Below the pieces are notes generated by a model. The model saw only the letters and a list, made by a program, of their open reading frames with translations, was not told the origin of the DNA and searched no databases. Position numbers and translations under genes: made by a program. Shown here piece by piece: positions 27,857 to 36,095 of a stretch of 64,000 nt of DNA (the stretch's first letter is position 1; each line of letters opens with the position of its first letter). The DNA lies in assembly GCF_000981765.1 (NCBI RefSeq), contig NZ_CP010975.1, positions 1,674,001 to 1,738,000 of the forward strand. Reading direction: 5' to 3'. The DNA comes from Kangiella geojedonensis. Lineage in GTDB: Bacteria; Pseudomonadota; Gammaproteobacteria; Enterobacterales; Kangiellaceae.

Positions 27857-28411
27857 ATGAAGGGTTTTACGCGCTACGCATTAAAAAACTTAAAAAGTAC
27901 CGGCAGCATAGCCCGTAGTTCAAAATTTTTAGCTCGCAATTTAGCCAAGCAAATCCCCTCCGATGCACGAACAATTATCGAGCTTGGGGCTGGCGATGGT
28001 ATCATCACTAAAGAGCTGTTGAAGTACATGCCACAACAAGCCCACCTCACCGCCTATGAGATATCCGAAGAGCTACTGCCACTGCTACTAAAAATTGAGC
28101 ATCCCCAATTTTCGCTAAAACACAGTTCAGCTTTAGATATTATTCAAGATTTTGCCATTGATAGTGTCGACTGCCTGGTTTCATGTCTTCCTTTGGCTCT
28201 GTTCCCCCTAGAAATGAAGCATGAGCTTTTAACGCATATCCGCTCTGTTTTGAAGCCAAACGGGGTGTTCTTGCAATACCAGTACTGGCTAAGCGACAAG
28301 GCATTGATAAAAGAATACTTCCCGCATCTTAAAACAAACTGGGTGCCTTTAAATCTACCGCCATCCTTTGTTTATAGTGGAAAAAAACCATCACACAAAG
28401 AAAACGTTTAA
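27857..28411 (+). CDS. Class I SAM-dependent methyltransferase, PmtA-like
   Basis: A 184-residue methyltransferase. Motif I is IIELGAGDGIITKELLKY (about 38-55), followed by AYEISEELLP (motif II, acidic residue) and the CLVSCLPLALFPLEM segment (about 108-122), which resembles the region after motif IV in phospholipid N-methyltransferases (PmtA type). The N-terminal basic FTRYALKNLKSTGSIARSS is also typical of that group, where it contacts membranes. The substrate is a lipid or similar, by resemblance only. Confidence 0.75.
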   Translation: MKGFTRYALKNLKSTGSIARSSKFLARNLAKQIPSDARTIIELGAGDGIITKELLKYMPQQAHLTAYEISEELLPLLLKIEHPQFSLKHSSALDIIQDFAIDSVDCLVSCLPLALFPLEMKHELLTHIRSVLKPNGVFLQYQYWLSDKALIKEYFPHLKTNWVPLNLPPSFVYSGKKPSHKENV

Positions 28412-28519
28412 TTCCTTACTAATCAGTACGTTACAAGACAACTTATTAGAACATCACTTAACCGGTGTCAATGTGTCTGGTTTTGGCGCAAGGATTTAAG
28501 AATAAATATCCTGCAAATA

Positions 28520-28547
28520 TAGATATCTCGCTCACAAGCGTTATAAT
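28520..28547 (+). promoter_or_regulatory. Candidate promoter of valS
   Basis: TAGATA (28520-28525), 16 bases, TATAAT (28542-28547), giving a 5' untranslated region of about 35 bases before the valS ATG. The -10 is consensus; the -35 matches four of six positions. Confidence 0.5.
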
Positions 28548-28589
28548 TCAAAGCTTTGTTACTGAAACTGCAGAAACCACGAAACGACC

Positions 28590-31373
28590 ATGGATAAAGC
28601 ATACAACCCGCAAGCAATCGAGCAAGAAACCTACAAGAAGTGGGAAGATAACGACTACTTCTCGCCAAAAGGCGGCGCAAAAGGTAATGACGACAGTTAT
28701 TGCATCATGATTCCCCCGCCGAATGTCACCGGCAGCTTGCACATGGGACACGCTTTCCAGCATACCATCATGGATGCCCTAACCCGTTACCACCGCATGA
28801 AAGGTGACAATACCTTATGGCAACCGGGCTCGGATCACGCTGGTATCGCTACACAGATGGTGGTAGAGCGCTTATTGGATCGTGAGGGCAAGAGCCGCCA
28901 TGATTTAGGTCGTGAAGCATTTGTAGACCGTATTTGGGACTGGAAAGAGCAATCAGGCGGTACTATCACCCAACAAATGCGCCGTATGGGTGACTCTTGT
29001 GATTGGTCACGCGAAGCCTTTACCATGGATGATGATTTATCAGAAGCAGTCTTAGAAACCTTTGTCCGTCTTCATGATGAAGGCTTAATTTACCGTGGCG
29101 ATAGACTGGTTAACTGGGATCCGAAACTTCTTACCGCGGTTTCTGACTTAGAAGTTGAGTCGCACGAAGAAAACGGTCATATGTGGCACATGCGCTACCC
29201 GCTTAGCGACGGTTCTGGCCACGTAATTATTGCCACTACTCGTCCAGAAACTATGCTGGGCGACAGCGCTGTAGCAGTCCATCCTGACGATGAGCGTTAT
29301 CAAGATTTGATCGGCAAAACTATCGACTTACCACTAACCGGACGTCAAATCCCTATCATTGCCGATGATTATGTGGAGAAAGACTTTGGTAGCGGCTGTG
29401 TCAAGATTACTCCGGCTCATGACTTTAATGACTACGAAATGGGTCAGCGTCATGATCTGGAAATGATTAATATTCTCACGCCTACGGCTCATATTAACGA
29501 CAACGCTCCCGAAGCATACCGCGGTCTCGACCGTTATGATGCTCGTAAGAAAATCGTCGAAGACTTTGAAGCATTAGGCTTGATGGAAAAGATTGAACCA
29601 CACAAATTAAAAGTGCCTCGCGGTGATCGTAGTGGCGTGGTTATTGAGCCGTACTTAACACCTCAATGGTACGTTAAAATCGCTCCCCTTGCTGAGCCAG
29701 CACTAAAAGCCGTCAAAGATGGCGATATTAAGTTTGTCCCAGAAAATTGGTCAAACACCTACTACCACTGGATGGAAAACATTCAAGACTGGTGCATCAG
29801 TCGTCAGCTGTGGTGGGGACACCAAATTCCTGCCTGGTATGACAACAAAGGTGGTGTCTACGTTGGCCGTTCTGAAGAAGAAGTCCGTGAAAAATACAAT
29901 TTAGGTGATATCGAGTTACGTCGTGATGAAGACGTGCTAGATACCTGGTTCTCCTCTGCCCTTTGGCCATTTGCTACACTAGGCTGGCCAGAAAAAACAC
30001 CTGAACTAGAAACCTTCTTACCAACGAGTGTTTTGGTGACTGGTTTCGACATTATCTTCTTCTGGGTCGCCAGAATGATCATGATGGGTTTAAAGTTCAC
30101 GGGCAAAATTCCGTTCAAAGAGATTTATATCACTGGCCTGATTCGAGACGAGCAGGGTCAGAAAATGTCTAAGTCGAAAGGCAACGTTTTAGATCCTATC
30201 GACATCATTGATGGCATCGAGCTTGAAACCTTAGTCGAAAAGCGTACGACGGGCATGATGAATCCGAAAGCGGCGGAAAAGATTGCGAAGCGTACGCGCA
30301 AGCAATTCCCTGATGGTATCGAAGCCTATGGTACTGACGCCATGCGCTTTACTTTCTGTGCGATGGCATCAACCTCCCGCGACATTAACTTCGACTTAAA
30401 TCGTGTTGAAGGTTACCGTAATTTCTGTAACAAAATTTGGAATGCAGCACGTTATGTGCTGATGAATACTGAAGACCAAGACACAGGTTTAAACGGCGGC
30501 GACATGGAGTTCAGCCTTGCCGATCGCTGGATCAAAAGCGAGTTACAGAAAACCGTCACTGAATTTGAAAAGGCAGTTGATACATACCGCTTTGACTTGG
30601 CCTCAAACGCCCTCTATGAATTTACATGGAACACCTATTGTGACTGGTACTTAGAGCTATCTAAACCGGTACTTTACAGCGACGAGTATTCCGACGCCGC
30701 GAAGCGTGGCACACGCCATACCTTGGTTACCGTGCTTGAATCGCTAATGCGCTTATTGCACCCTTTCATGCCATTTATCACTGAAGAAATCTGGCAGAAA
30801 GTCGCTCCGCTAGCAGGCAAGAGAACTGATGAGCGCCCGAGCATCATGCTTCAAGACTTCCCACAAGTGGATGACGCACTGATTGACACACAAGCTGAGC
30901 AAGATATTGAATGGCTTAAAAAAGTCATCGTTGGCGTTCGTAATATCAGAGGTGAGATGAACATTGCTCCGGGCAAGCCGCTCGACGTGTTATTTAGAAA
31001 TGGCTCTGACAGCGACAAAGAACGACTTGAGGGAAATAAAACCTTCTTATCAAAGCTTGCTAAACTAGAATCCATTCAATGGTTAGAGTCTGGGGATGAA
31101 GCGCCTATGTCGGCTACAGCCTTAGCAGGAAACATGGAAATCTTAATTCCAATGGCTGGCTTGATTGATGTTGAGCAGGAGCTTGCTCGATTGGATAAAG
31201 AAGCTGAAAAGCTGAACAAGGATTTACAACGCATTTCTGGTAAGCTCAATAATCCTAACTTTACCGACAAGGCGCCGGAAGCCGTTGTTGAAAAAGAAAA
31301 AGGAAAGTTGGCTGACGTTGAATCGACCTTGAAAAAAATCGAGGAACAGCGCCAGCAATTGAAAGAACTATAA
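28590..31373 (+). CDS. valS: Valyl-tRNA synthetase
   Basis: Charges tRNA-Val. The 927 residues show the class I signatures: HIGH as [15 protein letters not shown] (near 45) and KMSKS as [10 protein letters not shown] (near 527). The editing domain includes [11 protein letters not shown] and the C-terminal coiled coil is present ([20 protein letters not shown], about residues 850-869). The anticodon-binding domain is the usual length. Its position after holC matches E. coli apart from the two inserted genes. Confidence 0.98.
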   Translation: MDKAYNPQAIEQETYKKWEDNDYFSPKGGAKGNDDSYCIMIPPPNVTGSLHMGHAFQHTIMDALTRYHRMKGDNTLWQPGSDHAGIATQMVVERLLDREGKSRHDLGREAFVDRIWDWKEQSGGTITQQMRRMGDSCDWSREAFTMDDDLSEAVLETFVRLHDEGLIYRGDRLVNWDPKLLTAVSDLEVESHEENGHMWHMRYPLSDGSGHVIIATTRPETMLGDSAVAVHPDDERYQDLIGKTIDLPLTGRQIPIIADDYVEKDFGSGCVKITPAHDFNDYEMGQRHDLEMINILTPTAHINDNAPEAYRGLDRYDARKKIVEDFEALGLMEKIEPHKLKVPRGDRSGVVIEPYLTPQWYVKIAPLAEPALKAVKDGDIKFVPENWSNTYYHWMENIQDWCISRQLWWGHQIPAWYDNKGGVYVGRSEEEVREKYNLGDIELRRDEDVLDTWFSSALWPFATLGWPEKTPELETFLPTSVLVTGFDIIFFWVARMIMMGLKFTGKIPFKEIYITGLIRDEQGQKMSKSKGNVLDPIDIIDGIELETLVEKRTTGMMNPKAAEKIAKRTRKQFPDGIEAYGTDAMRFTFCAMASTSRDINFDLNRVEGYRNFCNKIWNAARYVLMNTEDQDTGLNGGDMEFSLADRWIKSELQKTVTEFEKAVDTYRFDLASNALYEFTWNTYCDWYLELSKPVLYSDEYSDAAKRGTRHTLVTVLESLMRLLHPFMPFITEEIWQKVAPLAGKRTDERPSIMLQDFPQVDDALIDTQAEQDIEWLKKVIVGVRNIRGEMNIAPGKPLDVLFRNGSDSDKERLEGNKTFLSKLAKLESIQWLESGDEAPMSATALAGNMEILIPMAGLIDVEQELARLDKEAEKLNKDLQRISGKLNNPNFTDKAPEAVVEKEKGKLADVESTLKKIEEQRQQLKEL

Positions 31374-31403
31374 CGACACCAACAAAAAGAAAGCGAGGGT
31401 AGA

Positions 31404-31760
31404 ATGAAAACGTTAGCAATAAGTAATTTACTGTTATTGGCTGGCTCAATGACAGCATCGGCCGATAGTTTAACCAATAAACATTTCATCCTCGTGACAA
31501 CTCATCAGAATGAGATCGGTGAAATTTGCCCAGAGATGGACGCTGGGCAAACTTTAAGCTTCGACTTTCAATCAAACCATGACGTCGAGTTCAACCTTCA
31601 TTTCCACGAAGGTGAAAAAGTCAGCTACCCTATCGAGCCTCACAAAGTATCAACTTTAGAGCAGTCTTTTGAAGCGCCAATAAAGCAAACCTATTGCTTA
31701 ATGTGGAAAGGGTTAAATCAAGATCCTTCAAAAATTAAAGTTAACTATACAATCGATTAA
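31404..31760 (+). CDS. Small exported protein of unknown function
   Basis: A 118-residue protein not recognised. It has a signal peptide (MKTLAISNLLLLAGSMTASA) and a mature part that reads as a small beta-sandwich: QTLSFDFQSNHDVEFNLHFH, then EGEKVSYPIEP and QTYCLMWKGLN. Two Cys residues (ICPEM and TYCLM) may form a disulfide. The beta-strand pattern vaguely recalls GOLD-type domains, but this is weak. A clear GAGG ribosome site precedes the ATG; the next gene follows after 9 bases. Confidence 0.55.
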   Translation: MKTLAISNLLLLAGSMTASADSLTNKHFILVTTHQNEIGEICPEMDAGQTLSFDFQSNHDVEFNLHFHEGEKVSYPIEPHKVSTLEQSFEAPIKQTYCLMWKGLNQDPSKIKVNYTID

Positions 31761-31769
31761 GGAGCTAGA

Positions 31770-32552
31770 ATGAAAGGGAGAATAACTATACTTCTCATGG
31801 CAGCAGTTACTTGCATAACTAGTATTAAAGTTATCGCAAGTAATGATATAGAACACGTTTTTTTCGGTGCTCCAGAAAAGAAAGACTGGAAGCTAGGCGA
31901 AGTAGATAATTACACCTTTCAACAGCTCAATGGCTACTTAGCATTTGCCATTATTCAAAACTTGGAGCATGAATTTGAAGTAGTGCTTAATGAAATAAGT
32001 AAGCGACAATATAACCAGTTTTATATAGTCAGTAATATTATGTTATCAGGGGAAATGGGCAAAGATAAATATGCTATCAAGCTAATCGAGACCTTGAAGG
32101 ATGTAGACGCTAATATTGCAGCAAATGGAAAAGACACACTACTCCACTACTTTAGCCAACATGGTTCTATAGAAATAGTTAAGAAGTTATTAGAAAGTGG
32201 AGCTAACGCGGATATCAGAGACTCTTTTAATAACAAGCCTTTAGATAAAGCAGCGATGAATGACGACATTGCAATGTATCGATTAATATTCCCTTATACT
32301 GATCTTACAACAAGCATAAAAACACCTCACGGTGACTGGTACTATTACGATAGCCTTAGTGGACAGTTATTATTTGGTGACAAGATGAACCGCAAAGATA
32401 TGTTTAGTCTTCTCATCAATGATGATGACTTTCCAAAAGACTATTTTACTTTAGCTAATCTACGTATGAAACTATATAAGAAAGATTATAAAGATATTCT
32501 ACCAATCATTGATCCATACATAAAAGCACTAGGGTATACACCCGTACCTTAA
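31770..32552 (+). CDS. Exported ankyrin-repeat protein
   Basis: A 260-residue protein with a signal peptide (MKGRITILLMAAVTCITSIK). Ankyrin-type repeats are visible around residues 108-165: DTLLHYFSQHGSIEIVKKLL, ESGANADIRDSFNNKPLDKA and AMNDDIAMYRLIFPY. Such repeats usually bind other proteins; several periplasmic ankyrin proteins serve as immunity or stress partners, but no partner is obvious. An AGGAG site precedes the ATG, just after the 118-residue exported protein, so the two form an operon downstream of valS. It is more AT-rich than valS. Confidence 0.65.
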   Translation: MKGRITILLMAAVTCITSIKVIASNDIEHVFFGAPEKKDWKLGEVDNYTFQQLNGYLAFAIIQNLEHEFEVVLNEISKRQYNQFYIVSNIMLSGEMGKDKYAIKLIETLKDVDANIAANGKDTLLHYFSQHGSIEIVKKLLESGANADIRDSFNNKPLDKAAMNDDIAMYRLIFPYTDLTTSIKTPHGDWYYYDSLSGQLLFGDKMNRKDMFSLLINDDDFPKDYFTLANLRMKLYKKDYKDILPIIDPYIKALGYTPVP

Positions 32553-32558
32553 TTATAA

Positions 32559-32580
32559 TAGGGAGAATGTCCTCTCCCTA
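32559..32580. terminator. Hairpin between the ankyrin gene and lysAC
   Basis: TAGGGAGA-ATGTCC-TCTCCCTA (32559-32580), eight pairs with a six-base loop, overlaps the lysAC stop codon. The flanks are AT-rich but not pure T runs. It probably terminates both convergent transcripts, with moderate confidence. Confidence 0.5.
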
Positions 32581-35136
32581 AATACAAACCTCTTCAGCTG
32601 GCTGGCGCATATTGTATTGAGTCGCCATCACACGTCCGTAAGCCCCTGCGTTTTCGATTAGAATTAAGTCCCCTTCTTTTGTTTCTGGGAAAGGAATTTC
32701 AACGCCTAACTTATCTGTGCTTTCACAAATAGGCCCTACGACTGTCGCTAGATGTTCTTTTTCTGCGTAAAGTCGAGTCAGGTTAACGATGTTATGGAAA
32801 GAGCCGTACAGGGCTGGGCGCATCAGCGAGTTCATGCCAGTATTAAGACCGACATAATAATAGTTTTGCTTTTGCTTAACCTGAGTCACTTTAGAAACCA
32901 GCACACCAATATTTGCAGAAATATAGCGCCCTGGCTCAATCCAAAGTGCGTACTGCGGAAACTCAGCTTTGACTTCTTGTAAACTGTGATCGATTTGACT
33001 CATGGTTAACTCAGTTTGCTGCGCTCGTTCTTTAATCCCGAAGCCACCGCCTAAGTTCAAGTACTTCACTCCAGGAAACATTGATGCAGTTTCAGCTAAT
33101 AAACGAGCATGTTCAGCCCAATGCTCATTGGTCAAAATACCACTCCCAGCATGGGCATGAAGCCCGACTACAGTGACATTATGCTTTTCAATAATTGGTT
33201 GTAAATCTTCTAGTTCATAAATAGGTATCCCGAACTTAGAAGTCGCCCCTGCGGTACGCACATTCTCATGATGCCCTTTTCCTATATTAGGATCGACACG
33301 CAAGAAAATTTCTTTACCCTCAAAAATCTCAGGCCAGTGCTTTAACGGGTAAGTACTATCCAAAGTCAGGCGAATACCTTTTTGTAGTATTTCGTCGTAC
33401 TCTCGCTTGTCAGCAAAATTCGGCGTAAAAAAGATCCTACTTTTATCAATGCTCGGGAATAAGTTTAAGATATGGTTCACTTCGCCACTTGAGACGGTTT
33501 CAAAGCCAACACCAGCATCGTAAGCTGTCTGTAGTACGTCACGATTATTGTTCGACTTTACGGCGAAGAATACGCGATCTATCGCACTAATGCTTTGTAG
33601 GTTTTGTATGTTCTGCCGTACCGAATCTAAGTGGTAAATATAAGCGCTATCCCGCTCCGCCAAGCATACCTCAATCGTATCTTTCTTATCTTGCCACCAC
33701 TTTTTAGCCTGTGAAACCGATTCAGTCTGCTTCAACTCTTTCGCCGTAGGACCTAAAATTTCACTATTGGGGTTATTCGTAATCAATAATTCATGCAGCG
33801 CTGAAATCACTTTACTGCTATGTTCATCATCAATAACAAAGGTTAAGTTAAGATCTGATGCTGCTTGCGATAACAAGTACACTTTGTAGGTTTCGAAAAT
33901 TGAAAAGGCAGGTGCAATTTTATGCAAAATAGCACGTACATTTTTGCCCACAATAGAAACCGCAGAACAGTTATGCATCACGTTGACACGACACATCTGA
34001 GACAACTCCTGTACTAATCCTTTCAGCTGCTTTTCGCTCACCACTTGAGTTAAGCTGTCCAAACTAACCGTAATATTGGTCTCAGACGTCGATACTAAGT
34101 CTACAGATACATTGTGTTGCTTAAAAATAGCAAAAATATCGGCTAAGAAGCCAGCCTGTTGCCACATGCCCTGACTTTCCATCGAAATCAAGGTAATGTG
34201 TTCTTTCGCTGTAATGGCCTTAACCATTCCCCAGCTATTTTCTATGCTACTGATAACGGTTCCATCAATATCAGGATCAATCGTCGAGCGGATATACACC
34301 GGAATTTGACTAATTTGAGCAGGACGAATCGCTCGTGGGTGCAGTACTTTGGCGCCAGCTGAAGCCATCTCTTGCGCTTCTTCATAATTAAGTTGCTTTA
34401 ACAGTCGAGCACTCGCCACTTGGTTCGGATTTGCAGTAAAAATACCAGGTACATCGGTCCATATTTCCAATCGTTCCGCTTCTATTTTAGCTGCAAAGTA
34501 AGCTGCAGAAGTATCAGAACCACCACGCCCTAGTAACACAGTTTCCTCATCACTGGTATTGGCTATAAAGCCCTGTGTGATCACAATGGAAGTATCACTG
34601 ACATCCCTCAATAAGTTTTCATCACGTTCAAAGTGACAGCTCGCACAAAGGTAATCCATATTTCGACTTTCGCGAGCATATAAGTATTCACGTGCATCTA
34701 GCCAGCTGACGTTTTCCTCAAAAACTCTACTCAAATAGGTTTGGCCTATTGTCGTTGACCAAAGCTCGCCTTGTGACATGACTAATGCTCTAACGCGGTC
34801 ACTCACCTCGCCAAGTAAATGAATCCCATCAATTAAACGCTTGAGGTAACTGTAGCGCTCCGCCAGTAAATCACTCGGCAATTCCATGTCAGCCAATAAG
34901 TTTTGATGAATATCCACCAGCTCTTTGTAAGCCACATGATATTCCCCTTGTTGCGCTAGCTCGATCAATGCTTCTAGACGGTTAGAAACAGCACTCACCG
35001 CAGAATGGACAACAAAAACGCTTTTCCCTTTGGCACGTTTTCGCTTAATAATACTCGCAATATTGTTCCAATTTTGTCGAGTGGAGACACTAGTCCCCCC
35101 AAATTTAAGCAAATGCCATGAATCGTTTGTTGTCAT
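32578..35136 (-). CDS. lysAC: Bifunctional aspartate kinase / diaminopimelate decarboxylase
   Basis: One 852-residue polypeptide joins the first and last steps of lysine synthesis. Residues 1-440: aspartokinase, with KFGGTSVSTRQNW at the start, GFIANTSDEETVLLGRGGSD and two ACT domains (the first with ISMESQGMWQQAG). Residues about 480-852: a PLP diaminopimelate decarboxylase with the Lys in FFAVKSNNNRDVL, HAHAGSGI, LNLGGGFGI, and the active-site Cys in GPICESTDKLG. The start at 35136 has a GAGG site; the frame runs upstream through a TTG only. The upstream leader holds a promoter, a lysine-rich reading frame and a terminator. A similar fusion is known in Xanthomonas. Confidence 0.94.
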   Translation of the reverse strand: MTTNDSWHLLKFGGTSVSTRQNWNNIASIIKRKRAKGKSVFVVHSAVSAVSNRLEALIELAQQGEYHVAYKELVDIHQNLLADMELPSDLLAERYSYLKRLIDGIHLLGEVSDRVRALVMSQGELWSTTIGQTYLSRVFEENVSWLDAREYLYARESRNMDYLCASCHFERDENLLRDVSDTSIVITQGFIANTSDEETVLLGRGGSDTSAAYFAAKIEAERLEIWTDVPGIFTANPNQVASARLLKQLNYEEAQEMASAGAKVLHPRAIRPAQISQIPVYIRSTIDPDIDGTVISSIENSWGMVKAITAKEHITLISMESQGMWQQAGFLADIFAIFKQHNVSVDLVSTSETNITVSLDSLTQVVSEKQLKGLVQELSQMCRVNVMHNCSAVSIVGKNVRAILHKIAPAFSIFETYKVYLLSQAASDLNLTFVIDDEHSSKVISALHELLITNNPNSEILGPTAKELKQTESVSQAKKWWQDKKDTIEVCLAERDSAYIYHLDSVRQNIQNLQSISAIDRVFFAVKSNNNRDVLQTAYDAGVGFETVSSGEVNHILNLFPSIDKSRIFFTPNFADKREYDEILQKGIRLTLDSTYPLKHWPEIFEGKEIFLRVDPNIGKGHHENVRTAGATSKFGIPIYELEDLQPIIEKHNVTVVGLHAHAGSGILTNEHWAEHARLLAETASMFPGVKYLNLGGGFGIKERAQQTELTMSQIDHSLQEVKAEFPQYALWIEPGRYISANIGVLVSKVTQVKQKQNYYYVGLNTGMNSLMRPALYGSFHNIVNLTRLYAEKEHLATVVGPICESTDKLGVEIPFPETKEGDLILIENAGAYGRVMATQYNMRQPAEEVCI

Positions 35137-35187
35137 CCTCTTATTCCTCAATAGGTATTGTTCAAATTTTTAGTAGTTAATAGGCAT

Positions 35188-35220
35188 AAAAAAACCCGCA
35201 AAGGCTGTCCTGTGCGGGTT
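35188..35220 (-). terminator. Intrinsic terminator in the lysAC leader (attenuator terminator)
   Basis: On the minus strand AACCCGCA (35220-35213) pairs with TGCGGGTT (35200-35193) across a 12-base loop, followed by a run of T to 35188. It lies between the promoter and the lysAC ATG, 52 bases before the gene, so it must act as a regulated terminator for lysAC rather than as the end of an operon. Confidence 0.88.
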
Positions 35221-35248
35221 TTGATATTGGTTTAACTTATCGTTTCAA

Positions 35249-35323
35249 TCACCCACAGCAGAATAGGGCACGTTTTTTAAGTGCCTTTTTGCTGTGTTTT
35301 TTAACGATAAGCTGTATGTTCAT
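35249..35323 (-). CDS. Lysine-rich leader peptide of lysAC (24 codons)
   Basis: ATG at 35323, TGA at 35251-35249. The peptide starts MNIQLIV, then KKHSKKALKKR, and ends ALFCCG. Six Lys codons (five AAA, one AAG) fall in positions 8-17. No Shine-Dalgarno sequence is visible, but the predicted transcription start is at or next to the A of the ATG, so leaderless initiation is possible. Short length and lack of a ribosome site keep confidence moderate; the lysine codons could also come from A-rich loops in a structured RNA. Confidence 0.55.
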   Translation of the reverse strand: MNIQLIVKKHSKKALKKRALFCCG

Positions 35324-35330
35324 GATGTTG

Positions 35331-35358
35331 AATATAGTAAAAATAGAAACTTTGTCAA
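35331..35358 (-). promoter_or_regulatory. Promoter of the lysAC leader
   Basis: On the minus strand consensus TTGACA (35358-35353), a 16-base spacer and TATATT (35336-35331). Seven bases separate the -10 from the leader ATG. It lies immediately after the tadA stop, so lysAC has its own promoter. Confidence 0.8.
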
Positions 35359-35369
35359 ATATAATTTAG

Positions 35370-35849
35370 TTATTTGGTACGGTTGTTATCACGCTTAGCT
35401 TTGAAGAAAGTCTTAAGTTGCTCTGAGCATTGCTCTTGTAACAGGCCTGAACTCACCTCACAACGGTGATTAAACGACGCATGGTCAAGAAGATTCAACA
35501 CGCTACCACCCGCGCCAGTACGAGGGTCCTCAGTTGCATAAACTACCCGAGACACTCTGGCATGCACTAAAGCCATAGCACACATAGCGCATGGCTCTAA
35601 CGTTACATATAAAGTCGTATCAACTAGGCGATAGTTCTCAAGCTTTGAGCCAGCCTCTCGTAAAGCAACGATTTCAGCATGTGCCGTGGGGTCACTGTTT
35701 AGTATCGGTTGATTAAAGCCTTCACCAACGACTTCACCATCTTTCACCAAAACAGCACCCACAGGAACCTCGCCCTTCTCCTTAGCGGTTTCCGCTAACT
35801 CAAAAGCGCGTTGCATGAATTGACGGTCTTGTTCAGTGAAATTGGTCAT
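35370..35849 (-). CDS. tadA: tRNA-specific adenosine deaminase TadA
   Basis: TadA converts A34 to inosine in tRNA-Arg(ACG). The 159 residues carry the deaminase zinc motifs: TAHAEIVALREA (HAE, near 57) and EPCAMCAMALVHARV (PCxxC, near 86), followed by VYATEDPRTGAGGSV, a block typical of TadA. The tail (TFFKAKRDNNRTK) is basic. Length is normal. It sits between guaA and lysAC on the same strand; hairpins precede it and a separate promoter for lysAC follows it. Confidence 0.95.
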   Translation of the reverse strand: MTNFTEQDRQFMQRAFELAETAKEKGEVPVGAVLVKDGEVVGEGFNQPILNSDPTAHAEIVALREAGSKLENYRLVDTTLYVTLEPCAMCAMALVHARVSRVVYATEDPRTGAGGSVLNLLDHASFNHRCEVSSGLLQEQCSEQLKTFFKAKRDNNRTK

Positions 35850-35875
35850 TATTCTTGAGTAACGATGGTTAAGTG

Positions 35876-35916
35876 ATGGGTTACGCTAATCGCTAACCCA
35901 TACTATACGCTATAGT
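35876..35916. repeat. Two adjacent perfect inverted repeats upstream of tadA
   Basis: ATGGGTTA (35876-35883) pairs with TAACCCAT (35894-35901), and immediately beside it ACTATA (35902-35907) with TATAGT (35911-35916). No T run follows either, so they are not ordinary terminators. They would lie in the leader of tadA or in the tail of guaA RNA. Confidence 0.6.
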
Positions 35917-36032
35917 TTGTGGGGAAAGGCTTCTTTCATAAACCACAAAGTATTTATTAGTGAAAAGAAGCATTAGCTTTTTCGATTTATGCTAAGCGGA
36001 AACTCGCGCAAAGAAGGCGTGTACTCATTGTG

Positions 36033-36063
36033 CATGACTGATTGAGCAAGTTTCCAACACCGC
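36033..36063. repeat. Third, weaker copy of the CATGATTGAG repeat
   Basis: CATGACTGATTGAGCAAG followed by TTTCCAACACCGC, downstream of guaA, resembles the second half of the repeat at 37866-37912 (CATGATTGAGTAAAATTC, then TAACAATGC). The resemblance is clear but gapped. Confidence 0.4.
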
Positions 36064-36095
36064 AGAAAATAAAAAAGATATGTTTATTCCGCTAA

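Larger units (their letters stand above)
35188..35323 (-). promoter_or_regulatory. Proposed lysine attenuator of lysAC
   Basis: Mutually exclusive pairings read on the minus strand. An outer stem forms between CTTATCGTT (35311-35303) and AACGATAAG (35244-35236). A protector stem forms between CACAGCA (35296-35290) and TGCTGTG (35260-35254), with an inner GGCAC/GTGCC hairpin. An antiterminator forms between TGTGGGT (35257-35251) and ACCCGCA (35219-35213), with one G-U pair. The terminator uses that same ACCCGCA. Lysine codons 8-13 of the leader frame flank CACAGCA, and the stop codon abuts TGTGGGT. A stalled ribosome would favour read-through; a ribosome reaching the stop would favour termination. 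Inference from pairing only, untested. Confidence 0.65.

Noticed and set aside
35137-35360. L-box (lysine) riboswitch upstream of lysAC
   Set aside because: The region is too short and folds as a single rod with A-rich loops; the five-helix junction of the L-box is not visible.
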